Origin: Desulfobacterales bacterium
Lineage (GTDB): Bacteria; Desulfobacterota; Desulfobacteria; Desulfobacterales; JAHDSC01
DNA: 37,198 nt
Reading direction: 5' to 3'
NCBI GenBank assembly: GCA_018432925.1
Contig: JAHDSC010000047.1
Coordinates: 1 to 37,198, forward strand
This document shows positions 8,556 through 17,896 of this stretch, piece by piece. The stretch's first letter is position 1; each line of letters begins with the position of its first letter. Under the pieces are notes generated by a model, which saw nothing but the letters and a program-made list of their open reading frames with translations, had not been told where the DNA came from and made no database searches. A program made the position numbers and the translations under genes.

Positions 8556-9494
8556 TCAGTTCTCCTTGGTCAATTCTCGGAAGACGGTTTCAAGGTCTTT
8601 GGTTTCCTGATAAAATTCGATCAGGATCCAGTCGGTTTTTTTGATCGCTTTGTAAATATTTTCCCTCATATCGGCGGCGGGTTGGCAGGTCAACCGGATA
8701 TCCAGCTTCCCTCCATCGGCATCCGCACGAGGCTCGATTCCAATAATCCCGTCGATCGTCATCAGTTGAGCTTCAACCGCGTTACGGTCTGCATTCAAAA
8801 GGGAAATGTGGATCACACGCTCCTTGCCGGCTGATTTTTTCAGATTCTCCGTAAGGTCGTCCGCAACGATCTTCCCCTGATTGATAATCACCACACGGTC
8901 GCAGGTTGCTTCGGCCTCTCTGAGAATATGCGTGGAGAGAATAACTGTTTTTTCCTTTCCGATCTGCCGGATAATATCCCGGATCTCAACAATCTGGTTC
9001 GGATCCAGTCCCGAAGTCGGTTCATCCAGCACCAGAATTTCGGGATCGCTCATCATGGCATGAGCCAATCCAACGCGCTGCCTCAATCCCTTGGACAGAT
9101 CGTTGATGGGAAAGTGCATCACCGAGTTCAACCCGCACGTGTCGGCCAGAAACCGGATCCTGGCGCTTTTTTGATTCCTGTCCAGCCCTCGAATCCGTGC
9201 GATATAATCCAGGTAATCATAGACCAGCATATTATGGTATAGCGGTGCCGACTCCGGCAGGTATCCGATGAGCTTTTTAATCTCCAGCGGATTTTCATCA
9301 ATTGTATGGTCCTTGACTCGAATCGTTCCGGATGTGGGCATAAAATAGCCGGTAAGCATACGCAGGGTAGTGGTTTTTCCCGCCCCGTTCGGACCAAGCA
9401 ATCCAAGGATTTCACCTTTGTGAATATCGAGGCTGATATGATCCACCGCACAGAACGCATTATAATATTTGGTTAAATTTTCAACATGGATCAT
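8556..9494 (-). CDS. ABC transporter ATP-binding protein, GldA/NatA-like
   Basis: A 312-residue ATPase subunit. Walker A is GPNGAGKTT (about residues 34-42), the ABC signature region is LSKGLRQRVGLAHAM, and Walker B plus D-loop is ILVLDEPTSGLDP, followed by the switch His in LSTHIL. After the nucleotide-binding domain comes a C-terminal extension of about 80 residues typical of the GldA/CcmA-like export ATPases. It is the first gene of the minus-strand set ATPase, permease, GldG-like, DUF4340, so it likely energises export or complex assembly at the inner membrane. The promoter should lie in 9495-9580. Confidence 0.92.
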   Translation of the reverse strand: MIHVENLTKYYNAFCAVDHISLDIHKGEILGLLGPNGAGKTTTLRMLTGYFMPTSGTIRVKDHTIDENPLEIKKLIGYLPESAPLYHNMLVYDYLDYIARIRGLDRNQKSARIRFLADTCGLNSVMHFPINDLSKGLRQRVGLAHAMMSDPEILVLDEPTSGLDPNQIVEIRDIIRQIGKEKTVILSTHILREAEATCDRVVIINQGKIVADDLTENLKKSAGKERVIHISLLNADRNAVEAQLMTIDGIIGIEPRADADGGKLDIRLTCQPAADMRENIYKAIKKTDWILIEFYQETKDLETVFRELTKEN

Positions 9495-9581
9495 GGCCGG
9501 TTCTCCCTTTTACAATGAAGGATCATCCAATCGTCGGTTGCATGAAAGAACGAAAAACAGCCGTCTTTAAAAAAGTTCCAG

Positions 9582-9613
9582 GCGTTGCGATTCATCCATC
9601 TTCATCGCAACGC
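9582..9613 (-). terminator. Perfect 10-bp hairpin, possible terminator of the ppiC/amidase unit
   Basis: GCGTTGCGAT and ATCGCAACGC form a perfect 10-bp stem with a 12-base loop. Read on minus, downstream of the amidase gene, it is followed seven bases later by TTTTTT. The T run is further from the stem than in a strong intrinsic terminator, so the call is tentative. The rest of the 9495-9747 gap holds no gene. Confidence 0.4.
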
Positions 9614-9747
9614 ACCCTTCGTGCGTCTCATTGCACAGGACTCGCACACTATCCATCCGGAACTTTTTTGGAAACGACCTTTTTATTGCGTTTTTAAATC
9701 CTGGGACGCATCAAAAAATGAATTATTAAAAAATTATGCCTTGAAGT

Positions 9748-10533
9748 TCAAGCGGAAATTTCAATCTTGAAAGTATCGGCATCTTTCCATGCCGGAAATT
9801 TGTCCCGATACAATAGAAGCGGTGAATAGGGTATAGCGGTGGTGTGAGCGCAGACCTCGTTGCGCTTTTGAAAGACAACCTTGCCTGTCGGATCGATGAT
9901 CGAAGAATCGCCGCTGTAGGAGTAGCCTTTACCATCCACACCCACCCGATTCACCCCGATCACATAGCACTGGTTTTCGACGGCTCTGGCCTTCAGCAAC
10001 AGGGTCCAATGAGATGAGCGCTTTTCCGGCCAATTCGCAATGAATACCGCCACATCGTACTGGTTTGCAATATTTCTCGTCCATACGGGAAAACGCAAAT
10101 CGTAACAGACAAACGGTCTGATTTTCCATCCGTTCAATTCAACGGTGAGAGTCTTATGCCCGGCGCTGTATATGGAATCTTCATGCGCCATACGAAAAAG
10201 GTGCCTTTTATCATATGCAAAAATCGTCCCCTCCGGCTTTGCCCAGATCAGGCGATTAAAATACTTCCCGTTTTCCCGGATGATCAGGCTCCCGACGATA
10301 TCGGCGTTCTTTTGCCTCGATTTGTCTCGCATCCATTTCACGGAAGGCCCGGCCATATCCTGAGCAAGATGCCCGGCATTCATGGTAAAGCCGGTGGTAA
10401 ACATCTCCGGCAGAACAATCAGGTCTGTTTCTTCCCGCAACCTGTCTATTTTATCATCCAGCGCGGCCAGATTGTACTCGATATCCTCCCAACCCAGATC
10501 CGTCTGAACCAGCGTTGTTTTTAAGTCCCGCAT
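9748..10533 (-). CDS. Omega-amidase/YafV-like carbon-nitrogen hydrolase
   Basis: A 261-residue member of the nitrilase superfamily. The catalytic triad is visible: Glu43 in LPEMFTTGF, Lys109 in YDKRHLF and Cys143 in FVCYDLRFP. The sequence MAHEDSIYSAG and the ANWPEKRSSHWTLLLKARA segment match the YafV/Nit2 omega-amidase branch, which hydrolyses alpha-ketoglutaramate-type omega-amides released by glutamine transaminases. Length equals the usual 255-270 residues. A cytoplasmic enzyme, it follows the PpiC gene by 37 bases on the same strand with GGGGA ahead of the ATG, so co-transcription is probable although no functional link is obvious. Substrate assignment is from family only. Confidence 0.88.
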   Translation of the reverse strand: MRDLKTTLVQTDLGWEDIEYNLAALDDKIDRLREETDLIVLPEMFTTGFTMNAGHLAQDMAGPSVKWMRDKSRQKNADIVGSLIIRENGKYFNRLIWAKPEGTIFAYDKRHLFRMAHEDSIYSAGHKTLTVELNGWKIRPFVCYDLRFPVWTRNIANQYDVAVFIANWPEKRSSHWTLLLKARAVENQCYVIGVNRVGVDGKGYSYSGDSSIIDPTGKVVFQKRNEVCAHTTAIPYSPLLLYRDKFPAWKDADTFKIEISA

Positions 10534-10570
10534 AGTTTTCCCCGGAATCCCCGGAATGACGCCGAACCTC

Positions 10571-11548
10571 TTAAAATCTTTTTATTTCCGCTTTTGCTCG
10601 CAGCTTTTCGATTAACCGGTCAACCTCCTGCTGAACCTTCATATTCTTCAGATATCGACTGATTTTTTCCTTCGTCGCCTCGTAATCCAATGTGGTCGCT
10701 GCTTGTTTATCGACAACCTTGATCAGATGAAAGCCGAAACGGGTTTCCACAATGTCGCTCATTTCACCCGGTTTCATACCGAAAGCCGCTTTTTCAAACG
10801 GCTCAACCATTTGACCTCTTGAAAAGTAACCCAGATCTCCCCCATTGGCCCCACTGGGACAGTCCGAATACTTTTTTGCAAGCGCAGCGAAATCCTCCCC
10901 TTTCTGAAGCCGCTGCCGGATCTCCTGGATTTTTTTGCGGGCATCCGTTTTTTTAGAATCATCCGCCGGGGGTTCTATCTTAATAAGGATGTGGCTTGCG
11001 CGGACCTGCTCGGGTTTTTTGAAAAATGTCGGGTTTTCATCATAGTAGGTTTTTGTTTCCTTCTCGGAAACGACAATTTTTTTGATAACTTTATCTTCAA
11101 TGAATTGCTGAATCGTCAGCCTCTTCTTTAACTCGTTTTTCATCGCCGTTTCAGAAAGATGGATCTCGGTCAGGGCTTTCCTGAATTCCTCTTCACCCGA
11201 GAACTGTTTTTTTAAATTGCCGAACTCGTTCTCGACGGCCTGGGATTCAATCTCAATTCCCGTCTTTTTTCCTTCCTGATATAGCAGTTCGCGGTTGATC
11301 AGGTTTTCGAGGGTTTCATTTTTCATTTCTGCGATTTGAGAATCGTCCATCTGCCTGCCCTGCTTTTCAAGCTGCCGCTGCATGTTGTTCATTTCCCGGT
11401 TCAAATCTCCCCGGGTGATAACCGATCCGTCGACCGTCGCAACCTTATCTTCCGGCACCGGCTTTTCACCGGCTGATGAAGGCAAAGAAAACCCCAGGAT
11501 AAAAATCATCATTACAAACCAAAAGCAGTTGCCGTATTTTGCCTTCAT
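10571..11548 (-). CDS. SurA/PpiC-type peptidyl-prolyl isomerase, periplasmic foldase
   Basis: A 325-residue exported chaperone. A signal peptide (NCFWFVMMIFILGFSLPSSAG) ends at about residue 27. Residues about 35-165 form a SurA_N-like helical domain (VDGSVITRGDLNREM, NLINRELLYQEGKK). The parvulin/PpiC domain spans about 180-275: RASHILIKIEPPADD, GEDFAALAKKYSDCPSG, GGDLGYFSRGQMVEPFEKAAF and TRFGFHLIKV. A helical tail rich in Lys/Glu closes the protein. It should assist folding of exported or outer-membrane proteins. AAGGGGGAAATCAAG precedes the ATG. Its promoter lies in the 260-bp region shared with the divergent surE gene. Confidence 0.92.
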   Translation of the reverse strand: MKAKYGNCFWFVMMIFILGFSLPSSAGEKPVPEDKVATVDGSVITRGDLNREMNNMQRQLEKQGRQMDDSQIAEMKNETLENLINRELLYQEGKKTGIEIESQAVENEFGNLKKQFSGEEEFRKALTEIHLSETAMKNELKKRLTIQQFIEDKVIKKIVVSEKETKTYYDENPTFFKKPEQVRASHILIKIEPPADDSKKTDARKKIQEIRQRLQKGEDFAALAKKYSDCPSGANGGDLGYFSRGQMVEPFEKAAFGMKPGEMSDIVETRFGFHLIKVVDKQAATTLDYEATKEKISRYLKNMKVQQEVDRLIEKLRAKAEIKRF

Positions 11549-11808
11549 CTTGATTTCCCCCTTATTCTTTTTTAAAAAAAACCCCGCAATCCGTCGGTAC
11601 CGAAAAAATTAACACCATCATCTTTCATCACTCAAAACCATCAGCGGCTGTTTATACCACTTTTTATGTTAAATAAACAGATATTATTCCGGTTGCCGCT
11701 TTTAAAAATCTGCAAGCTGATGTATAAGGGCTAAATGAAGCGGCCTGGAAGGATGCCTGCGGTTCGATAAACAAGAAAATTGCGGTTGCTCAACGATTTT
11801 GGAAAACG

Positions 11809-12639
11809 ATGAATATTTTTCTTACAAACGATGATGGCATTCATGCGGAAGGAATAAAAGCGCTTTATCGAAGATTTGCGGAAAAGCATTCCGTGACCGT
11901 GGTTGCGCCCGACCGCGAGCGAAGTGCCGTGGGACATGCCATCACCCTTCACAAACCCCTTCGCTCCACCAGGGTCAAACTGGATAACGGATCATTCGGA
12001 TATGCCGTCAGCGGAACCCCGGCGGACTGCGTAAAACTGGGGTTGCTCGAAATACTCGATAACCGTCCGGACATTGTCATTTCCGGAATCAACCCGGGAG
12101 CCAACGTCGGCGTGAACCTGAATTATTCCGGAACCGTGTCCGCAGCCAGAGAGGCCGCCTTATACGATGTGCCCGCAATCGCTGTCTCCATATACGGTTA
12201 TGAAATCGACAATTATGACGATGACGCCTGTTTTATCGAACGGTTGACGGAGGAAGTGATTGAAAAGGGTCTTCCCTTCGGAACGTTCCTGAATGTCAAC
12301 ATCCCCAATAAACCCATGAAAGAAATCGCGGGGGTCCGGATCAGCAAACAGGGGGTCACCCTTTTTTCCGAATATTTTGAAAAAAGGGTGGACCCGCGCA
12401 ACCGAACGTATTATTGGCAGGGATGCGATTCCCATGTGTTTGAAAAAAATCCCGACATCGATGGGGCCGTACTTTGTCAGGATTATATTTCCATCACCCC
12501 GATTAAGTGCGATATGACCGATTACCGCATCATCAAGGCTCTGAAAAAATGGAAGATCGCCGGCGGAACAGAGGAAATCGGGACCCGTGAAAGCGGTTCC
12601 GAAACCTTCATCCCTCCCGGCGGTGAGGGGATTCTATGA
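11809..12639 (+). CDS. surE: 5'/3'-nucleotidase SurE
   Basis: A 276-residue SurE-family phosphatase that removes phosphate from nucleoside mono- and polyphosphates in the cytoplasm. The N-terminus MNIFLTNDDGIHAEGI carries the metal-binding DD pair. VVAPDRERSAVGHAIT, SGTPADCVKLGL, VISGINPGANVGVNLNYSGTVSAAREAA (shown in part) are the family's signature loops. Metal ligands expected from the family are the DD pair, a Ser and the Asn of the SGIN motif. The C-terminal tail after residue 255 is short and variable. The gene starts a plus-strand cluster and its stop overlaps the next start by four bases (ATGA), which implies translational coupling with the YhaM-like nuclease. Confidence 0.95.
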   Translation: MNIFLTNDDGIHAEGIKALYRRFAEKHSVTVVAPDRERSAVGHAITLHKPLRSTRVKLDNGSFGYAVSGTPADCVKLGLLEILDNRPDIVISGINPGANVGVNLNYSGTVSAAREAALYDVPAIAVSIYGYEIDNYDDDACFIERLTEEVIEKGLPFGTFLNVNIPNKPMKEIAGVRISKQGVTLFSEYFEKRVDPRNRTYYWQGCDSHVFEKNPDIDGAVLCQDYISITPIKCDMTDYRIIKALKKWKIAGGTEEIGTRESGSETFIPPGGEGIL

Positions 12640-13634
12640 AAAAACAGTTTATAAATGATTTAAATGCGGGCGATCCGGTCGATGATGTTTTCGTATTGTC
12701 GGAAAAGGCACTGTCCCGCAAAAAGGACGGCAACAGTTTTTTGAACATTACCCTTTCCGATAAAACCGGGAGCATGAAAGGCGTCGTCTGGGACAATGTC
12801 GATCAGATCCTCCCGCTGGTATCCTCCGGTGACTTTGTCCGTGTAAAGGGAAATGTTTCCGAATATAAGGGAACGCTTCAACTCGTCGTGAAAACCCTGT
12901 CGGGATGTTCCGCGGAGTCGGTCGATTCATCCGATTATCTCCCCGCAACCGGCCGGAATGTGGATAACATGTACGAACGGATTGTTAAGCTGGGCGCTAC
13001 CATTGAGACGGCGTATCTGAAAAAGCTTCTGGAGGCGTTCTGGGGGGACGAGGAGTTTGTCGAAAAATTCAAGACCGCGCCCGCTGCCAAAAAAATGCAC
13101 CATGCGTACCTGGGGGGCCTTCTCGAACATTCCCTTTCCATGGCGCTTCTCGCGGATCAGATTGCCGGCCATTACAGCGGAATCAACAGGGATCTTCTTC
13201 TCGCAGGCGCCGTCCTTCATGATATCGGAAAAACCGAGGAGTTCGAATACAAATTCAAGATCGACTATTCCGATGAGGGGAGGCTTCTCAGCCATATCAT
13301 TATCGGAATTCGAATGATCGAAGAAAAACTCCGAGCAATCCGGGAATTTCCGGAAGAACAGGCTCTGCAGCTCAAGCATATGATCGTCAGTCATCACGGG
13401 GCCAGAGAATTCGGCTCGCCCGAGCCTCCGAAGACAATCGAGGCCGTTTTGCTGTACTACATCGACGACATGGACACAAAGGTGAACGGTATCCGGCAAT
13501 TTATTGCCGATGAAGATCAAAACGAGAGTTGGACTTCGTATCATCGGCTCCTGGATCGCCATTTTTATATCGGGAAAACTCCGCGCGGCGCGGCGCCGGC
13601 CGAGAAACCCGTTCCACCCGATTTAACCGATTAA
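12636..13634 (+). CDS. YhaM-like 3'-5' exoribonuclease (OB fold plus HD domain)
   Basis: A 332-residue protein with an N-terminal OB-fold nucleic-acid-binding domain (about residues 5-90, SFLNITLSDKTGSMKGVVWD and GDFVRVKGNVSEYKG) and an HD-type metal-dependent hydrolase domain (about 145-300). The HD motifs are HHAYLGGLLEHSLSM, LLLAGAVLHDIGKTEEF and HMIVSHHGAREFGSP. This arrangement is that of the YhaM family, which trims RNA or single-stranded DNA from 3' ends. It overlaps surE by four bases and precedes tmk by 23 bases, so the cluster joins nucleotide salvage and nucleic-acid turnover. Its exact substrate here is inferred from family. Confidence 0.88.
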   Translation: MKKQFINDLNAGDPVDDVFVLSEKALSRKKDGNSFLNITLSDKTGSMKGVVWDNVDQILPLVSSGDFVRVKGNVSEYKGTLQLVVKTLSGCSAESVDSSDYLPATGRNVDNMYERIVKLGATIETAYLKKLLEAFWGDEEFVEKFKTAPAAKKMHHAYLGGLLEHSLSMALLADQIAGHYSGINRDLLLAGAVLHDIGKTEEFEYKFKIDYSDEGRLLSHIIIGIRMIEEKLRAIREFPEEQALQLKHMIVSHHGAREFGSPEPPKTIEAVLLYYIDDMDTKVNGIRQFIADEDQNESWTSYHRLLDRHFYIGKTPRGAAPAEKPVPPDLTD

Positions 13635-13657
13635 ACCAATGAAGCCGGTGCAACGAC

Positions 13658-14302
13658 ATGTTTATTACGCTTGAAGGTATCGAGGGTTCCGGAAAGACGA
13701 CCCAATTAAAGCATATCGTTGGTTTTCTGCAAAAAAAGGGCCACCACTGCATCACCACAAGAGAACCCGGCGGCACAAGGATCGGAGAGAAAATACGGGC
13801 GATTCTTCTGGATCCGGAAAGCAGGGCCATGGATCCGATGGCGGAACTGCTTTTGTACATGGCCGACCGCGCCCAGCATCTTGAAGAGCTGATCCGGCCA
13901 TGCCTGTCGGAAGGAAAAACGGTCTTATGCGACCGGTACTACGATGCCACGGTGGCTTATCAGGGCTTTGCCAGAGGACTTGATATCGGACTCCTGAACG
14001 AATTGCACGGGTTGATTTTTAAAGACTTGAAGCCGGATTTGACCCTTCTTCTCGATCTGTCGCCGGAAATCGGTCTCCAGCGCGCCCTGAGAGAGATCGA
14101 AAACGGCGCCAGAAATGGATCCGAGATTCGTTTTGAAAAAGAAAAAATCGCTTTTCATGAAAAAGTCCGGGCGGGTTACCTCGAACTCGCCCGACTTGAA
14201 CCCGCCCGGTTTCGAATTATCGATGCCGCCTCGACAGAGGATCAGGTTCGAGAAGAAATCTTAAAAGCCGTATCCGTGATCTTGAGCCGGAACGGCCGCT
14301 AA
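13658..14302 (+). CDS. tmk: Thymidylate kinase
   Basis: A 214-residue dTMP kinase, of usual length, making dTDP for DNA synthesis. The P-loop GIEGSGKTTQ is at residues about 7-16. TREPGGTRIGEKIR is the family's dTMP-binding arm and DRYYDATVAYQG the second nucleotide-binding motif. The LID region carries RFEKEKIAFHEKV. The stop codon shares one base with the start of the cysteine synthase/CysRS fusion (TAATG), so the two are translationally coupled. No unusual residues are seen. Confidence 0.95.
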   Translation: MFITLEGIEGSGKTTQLKHIVGFLQKKGHHCITTREPGGTRIGEKIRAILLDPESRAMDPMAELLLYMADRAQHLEELIRPCLSEGKTVLCDRYYDATVAYQGFARGLDIGLLNELHGLIFKDLKPDLTLLLDLSPEIGLQRALREIENGARNGSEIRFEKEKIAFHEKVRAGYLELARLEPARFRIIDAASTEDQVREEILKAVSVILSRNGR

Positions 14303-16647
14303 TGAAAATGTATCACGGAAAAAACGAGGTTCCCGGCTTGAAGGAAGATAACACGGAAGCAGGTTCGCGGATGTACCATAGCATATTAGATCTCATCGGC
14401 AACACCCCGCTGGTTGAAATACGGAAGCTCAATCCAAACCCGAAGGTGAAAATTCTCGCCAAACTGGAGTACCTCAATCCCGGAGGATCGATCAAGGATC
14501 GGACCGCGCTTGCCATGATCGAGGAGGGAGAGAAATCCGGCGAATTGACCCCGGATAAAACGGTGATTGAGGCTACGAGCGGCAATACGGGAATCGGGCT
14601 GGCGCTCGTATGCGCGGTCAAGGGATACAAACTGCTCCTTGCCATGTCCGAATCCGCCAGCCTGGAGCGGCAAAAGATCCTGAAAGCCCGCGGGGCGAAA
14701 ATTTTACTGACCCCCGGCCATCTAGGCACCGACGGAGCGATTGAAGAAGTCTACCGTCTGGCTCGCGAGAACCCTGAAACCTACTTTATGACCGACCAGT
14801 TTAATAATGAAGCCAACTGCCGGGCCCATTATTTCGGGACCGCGGAAGAAATCTGGAAACAGACCGAGGGGAAAGTGTCGATGGTGGTCGCCACCATTGG
14901 CACGACCGGAACCGTGATGGGGATTGCAAAAAGGCTGAAGGAATATAACCCGGCTATCCGCATCGTGGGGGTTGAGCCTTACCTGGGTCATAAACTCCAG
15001 GGATTAAAAAACTTGAAGGAGTCTTACTGCCCGGAAATTTATGTAAAAAATCTGCTGGATAAAAAAATCAACATCGACGACGAAGAAGCCTTCGAAATGA
15101 CCCGGCGGCTGGCGAAAGAAGAAGGCCTCTTTGTTGGAATGAGCAGCGGTGCCGCCATGGTCATCGCCCGGAAAGAAGCGGAAGCCCTGTCCGAAGGAAC
15201 CATTGTGGCGATATTCCCGGACAGCGGTGAACGATACCTCAGCACAACGCTTTTCGACGTCCGCGAAACGGGCGAGCTGAAATTTTACAATACGTTGAGC
15301 CGAACCAAGGAACCTTTCGAGCCGCTGGAGCCCGGCAAGGTTCGCATCTATTCATGCGGCCCCACCGCGCATGCCCGGATGCACCTCGGACAATGCCGCC
15401 GTTTCGTCTTTGCCGACCTTCTGACTCGCTATCTTGAATTCAGAGGATATTCCGTACGGCATATAATAAACATCACCGATCTGGATGATAAGACCATCGA
15501 AGGCTCTGAAAAAGCGGGCCAATCCTTGTCCGAATTCACGGAAAAATATATCGGTATGTTTAAAAACGATCTGGCCATCTTGAGAATCAAGCCCGCCGAA
15601 AAATACCCGAGGGTCAGCCATCACCTTCAAGATATGGTATCGCTGGCGGAGGAACTGGTAAGAAAGGGATTTGCCTATGAAAAGCTTCGTTCCATATATT
15701 TCGACATTTCCCGCCTTTCCGATTATGGAAAATTATCCGGAATTGATTTGAATAAGATGCGCCTTGGAACCACCGTCGATCTGGATGATTATGAAAAAGA
15801 CAACCCCAGGGATTTCACGCTCTTAAAACGATCGAAGCTTCCGGAACTCAAAAGAGGTATCTACATCAAAACCAGGTGGGGCAACGTGCGCCCTTCCCTG
15901 CATATTCAATGTGCATCCATATCCATGAAATATCTGGGAGATTCATTCGATATCCATACCAGCAGTCGGGAACTGGTCTTTCCGCATCACGAAAACGAAA
16001 TCGCTATCGCCGAGGCGCTGACGGGAAAGCCGCTGGCCCGGTACTGGATCCATTGCGACCGGGTATTGGTGAACGGCAAAAAGGTCGATGAGAAAGGCAA
16101 GACACCGGTTCTGCGGGATCTCATCGACATGGGCTATTCCGGCAGGGAAATACGGTTCTGGATGCTTTCCGGGCATTACAGAAAACCGATCGCCTTTTCC
16201 GCTGACAGGCTCCGGTATGCCAGACGCTCCCTGAAAAGACTTGACGACTGTGTTCAGGGATTGATGAATGCCGCAGAAGGGGAGTCTTATTCCGAACTGA
16301 ACCAGTTGCTTTATGACATTAAAAACGGTTTTACCGGCGCAATGGATGACGATCTGAATATATCGGCCGCCCTGGCTTCGATATTCAAGATGATCCGGCG
16401 GATCAATACCCTGATCCGGCACAAAAAAATTGATCCGGATGACGCATCGAGAATCGTGGATGCATTCCGAAATATCGATTCGGTGTTGAATGTGTTCGAC
16501 TTTGGAGATATGGTTTCCGATCCGGACATACAACGCCTGGTCAGGGAAAGAGAAAAAGCGCGGTCGGAAAAAAACTGGGAACTTGCGGATAAAATACGTG
16601 AGCAGCTGATATCCCGCGGAGTCCCTGTAAAAGACCGGAAAGTTTGA
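14302..16647 (+). CDS. Cysteine synthase fused to a cysteinyl-tRNA synthetase-like domain
   Basis: A 781-residue two-domain protein. Residues about 24-315 are a complete PLP cysteine synthase (CysK/CysM): Lys65 in NPGGSIKDR should carry PLP, TSGNTG is at 92-97 and FPDSGERYLST ends the domain. Residues about 325-781 have the length and order of cysteinyl-tRNA synthetase. Zinc ligands Cys352, Cys537, His562 and Glu566 and NITDLDD are retained. Several catalytic motifs are altered: HIGH/HIGN is HLGQ (361-364), KMSKS is KVDEK (594-598), GWHIEC is SLHIQC with the usual Trp replaced by Leu533, GGG before the FPHHENE motif is TSS, and the DTxxGTxW tail is missing. Free cysteine made by one half could be passed to the other, but altered motifs leave tRNA charging in doubt; another ligase reaction, as in MshC-type CysRS relatives, or a regulatory role is possible. 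ATG 14302 gives tmk coupling; Met24 is an alternative start. Confidence 0.92.
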   Translation: MKMYHGKNEVPGLKEDNTEAGSRMYHSILDLIGNTPLVEIRKLNPNPKVKILAKLEYLNPGGSIKDRTALAMIEEGEKSGELTPDKTVIEATSGNTGIGLALVCAVKGYKLLLAMSESASLERQKILKARGAKILLTPGHLGTDGAIEEVYRLARENPETYFMTDQFNNEANCRAHYFGTAEEIWKQTEGKVSMVVATIGTTGTVMGIAKRLKEYNPAIRIVGVEPYLGHKLQGLKNLKESYCPEIYVKNLLDKKINIDDEEAFEMTRRLAKEEGLFVGMSSGAAMVIARKEAEALSEGTIVAIFPDSGERYLSTTLFDVRETGELKFYNTLSRTKEPFEPLEPGKVRIYSCGPTAHARMHLGQCRRFVFADLLTRYLEFRGYSVRHIINITDLDDKTIEGSEKAGQSLSEFTEKYIGMFKNDLAILRIKPAEKYPRVSHHLQDMVSLAEELVRKGFAYEKLRSIYFDISRLSDYGKLSGIDLNKMRLGTTVDLDDYEKDNPRDFTLLKRSKLPELKRGIYIKTRWGNVRPSLHIQCASISMKYLGDSFDIHTSSRELVFPHHENEIAIAEALTGKPLARYWIHCDRVLVNGKKVDEKGKTPVLRDLIDMGYSGREIRFWMLSGHYRKPIAFSADRLRYARRSLKRLDDCVQGLMNAAEGESYSELNQLLYDIKNGFTGAMDDDLNISAALASIFKMIRRINTLIRHKKIDPDDASRIVDAFRNIDSVLNVFDFGDMVSDPDIQRLVREREKARSEKNWELADKIREQLISRGVPVKDRKV

Positions 16648-16713
16648 CGACCGGTTCATTCGACGGGTGATCCGGGAAATCTCAAAAATGTTATCAATGA
16701 ACCAAGAGGACCC

Positions 16714-17691
16714 ATGAAGCCGATCTATTTTCCGTTTACCTTCATTCCGGAACCGGCTGCGGAAGCACTTTCTCTGTTCTTCCGGCAGATCGTGATATAT
16801 CAGCCTTCAAACCGGAAAATCCCCGAAAAAATGCAAAACGAAGCCGAAAGCGGTTTTCTCGATATCCGAATCCCGGTTACAGGGGATGAGGTAAAGCTGG
16901 ATGCGGTTTTAAAAGATTACACCAACTGGGCAAATATCCACAGAAGAGACAATTTGACCTTTTTCAGGCCCTGGATAGAAAAAACCCCGTTCCGGGACAA
17001 CAACTCCGTTTCACAAATCATGGCGGAAATTAAGAATAAACAATCGATGAAACCGGATTCCCTGTTCCACGCAAGAATCTTTCTTCATATCGCACAGGAA
17101 TTTGACATCCAAAAAATGGAAATAAACTCGGATCTTTTCTCTGTCGAAGCGATGAAAATGGATTTTTTAAAAAAAATAATGGGGGAAGAGGAGGGGGCCG
17201 GTGAGGAAAAAATTGAATCCGATACCCAGGGGATTATCGATTCCGGCAGTTATATGACAGCGGAAAGGTTGGACGCATGGACCCGGCTTTTCCAGGAGGA
17301 CGAGGAACCCTCCGGGCTGTTTATTACCACCAGCCCAGCGGTATTTGAATACCTGATGGAAAAGGTCCCCGAAATAAAAATGGTCCGGAAGTTTGACTCA
17401 ATCCCGTCGAAAAACAAGTCAACTGAAAACATGGGATACTGGAGGGACCGCCTGAATAAGTATCTGGATACGTTTGAGAAAAACGGTCGGGCCGATTGGA
17501 CCGAAGATATGAAGCCGGCGCGGATTTCCGATACCGGCGGCGAAACCGTTTCGTTTACGCTGTACCGGATTCCCGGAAAAGCACCCCGGGATTTTTTCCG
17601 CCGTTTTTTGATACGGGGCGAATCTTCGACGAGAAAAAAGAAGGATGACGAAAAATCCGCCGATACACTGGTTGGTATCGTTGCGGGATAA
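16714..17691 (+). CDS. Uncharacterised soluble protein
   Basis: A 325-residue protein I do not recognise. The start ATG is preceded by AAGAGGACCC, a reasonable ribosome site. It opens MKPIYFPFTFIPEPAAEAL and contains FRQIVIYQPSNR, an acidic middle (GEEEGAGEEKIESD, about residues 153-166) and a basic C-terminal tail (FFRRFLIRGESSTRKKKDDE). No signal peptide, membrane helix, P-loop, zinc motif or repeat is seen, so it is probably cytoplasmic. It follows the CysK-CysRS fusion by 66 bases on the same strand and precedes the ferredoxin. Base composition is like its neighbours, which argues for a native, lineage-conserved gene. Confidence 0.75.
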   Translation: MKPIYFPFTFIPEPAAEALSLFFRQIVIYQPSNRKIPEKMQNEAESGFLDIRIPVTGDEVKLDAVLKDYTNWANIHRRDNLTFFRPWIEKTPFRDNNSVSQIMAEIKNKQSMKPDSLFHARIFLHIAQEFDIQKMEINSDLFSVEAMKMDFLKKIMGEEEGAGEEKIESDTQGIIDSGSYMTAERLDAWTRLFQEDEEPSGLFITTSPAVFEYLMEKVPEIKMVRKFDSIPSKNKSTENMGYWRDRLNKYLDTFEKNGRADWTEDMKPARISDTGGETVSFTLYRIPGKAPRDFFRRFLIRGESSTRKKKDDEKSADTLVGIVAG

Positions 17692-17795
17692 GGCTGTATC
17701 GGCTTTTGGTTTCAGCATCCGGATACCGGTGCAAGAGAGCGCTCGTCTCCGTCCTCGCCGATGATTTTTAATGAAAAAATTATTCCTAAGAAGGC

Positions 17796-17822
17796 TTGAC
17801 TCGCTCCATGATTTAGTATAAG
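17796..17822 (+). promoter_or_regulatory. Sigma-70-type promoter of the ferredoxin gene
   Basis: TTGACT at 17796-17801 and TATAAG at 17817-17822 are separated by 15 bases (16 if the -35 is read one base earlier). The pair lies 75 bases before the ferredoxin ATG, in the gap after the preceding gene. Spacing is slightly short, so the call is moderate. Confidence 0.5.
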
Positions 17823-17896
17823 GGTTTTTTCCGATATTGAGATAAACGCTGGAAGTAGTCAGTATGATTTAATTTTTATGAAAGGAGGCTTTTTAG

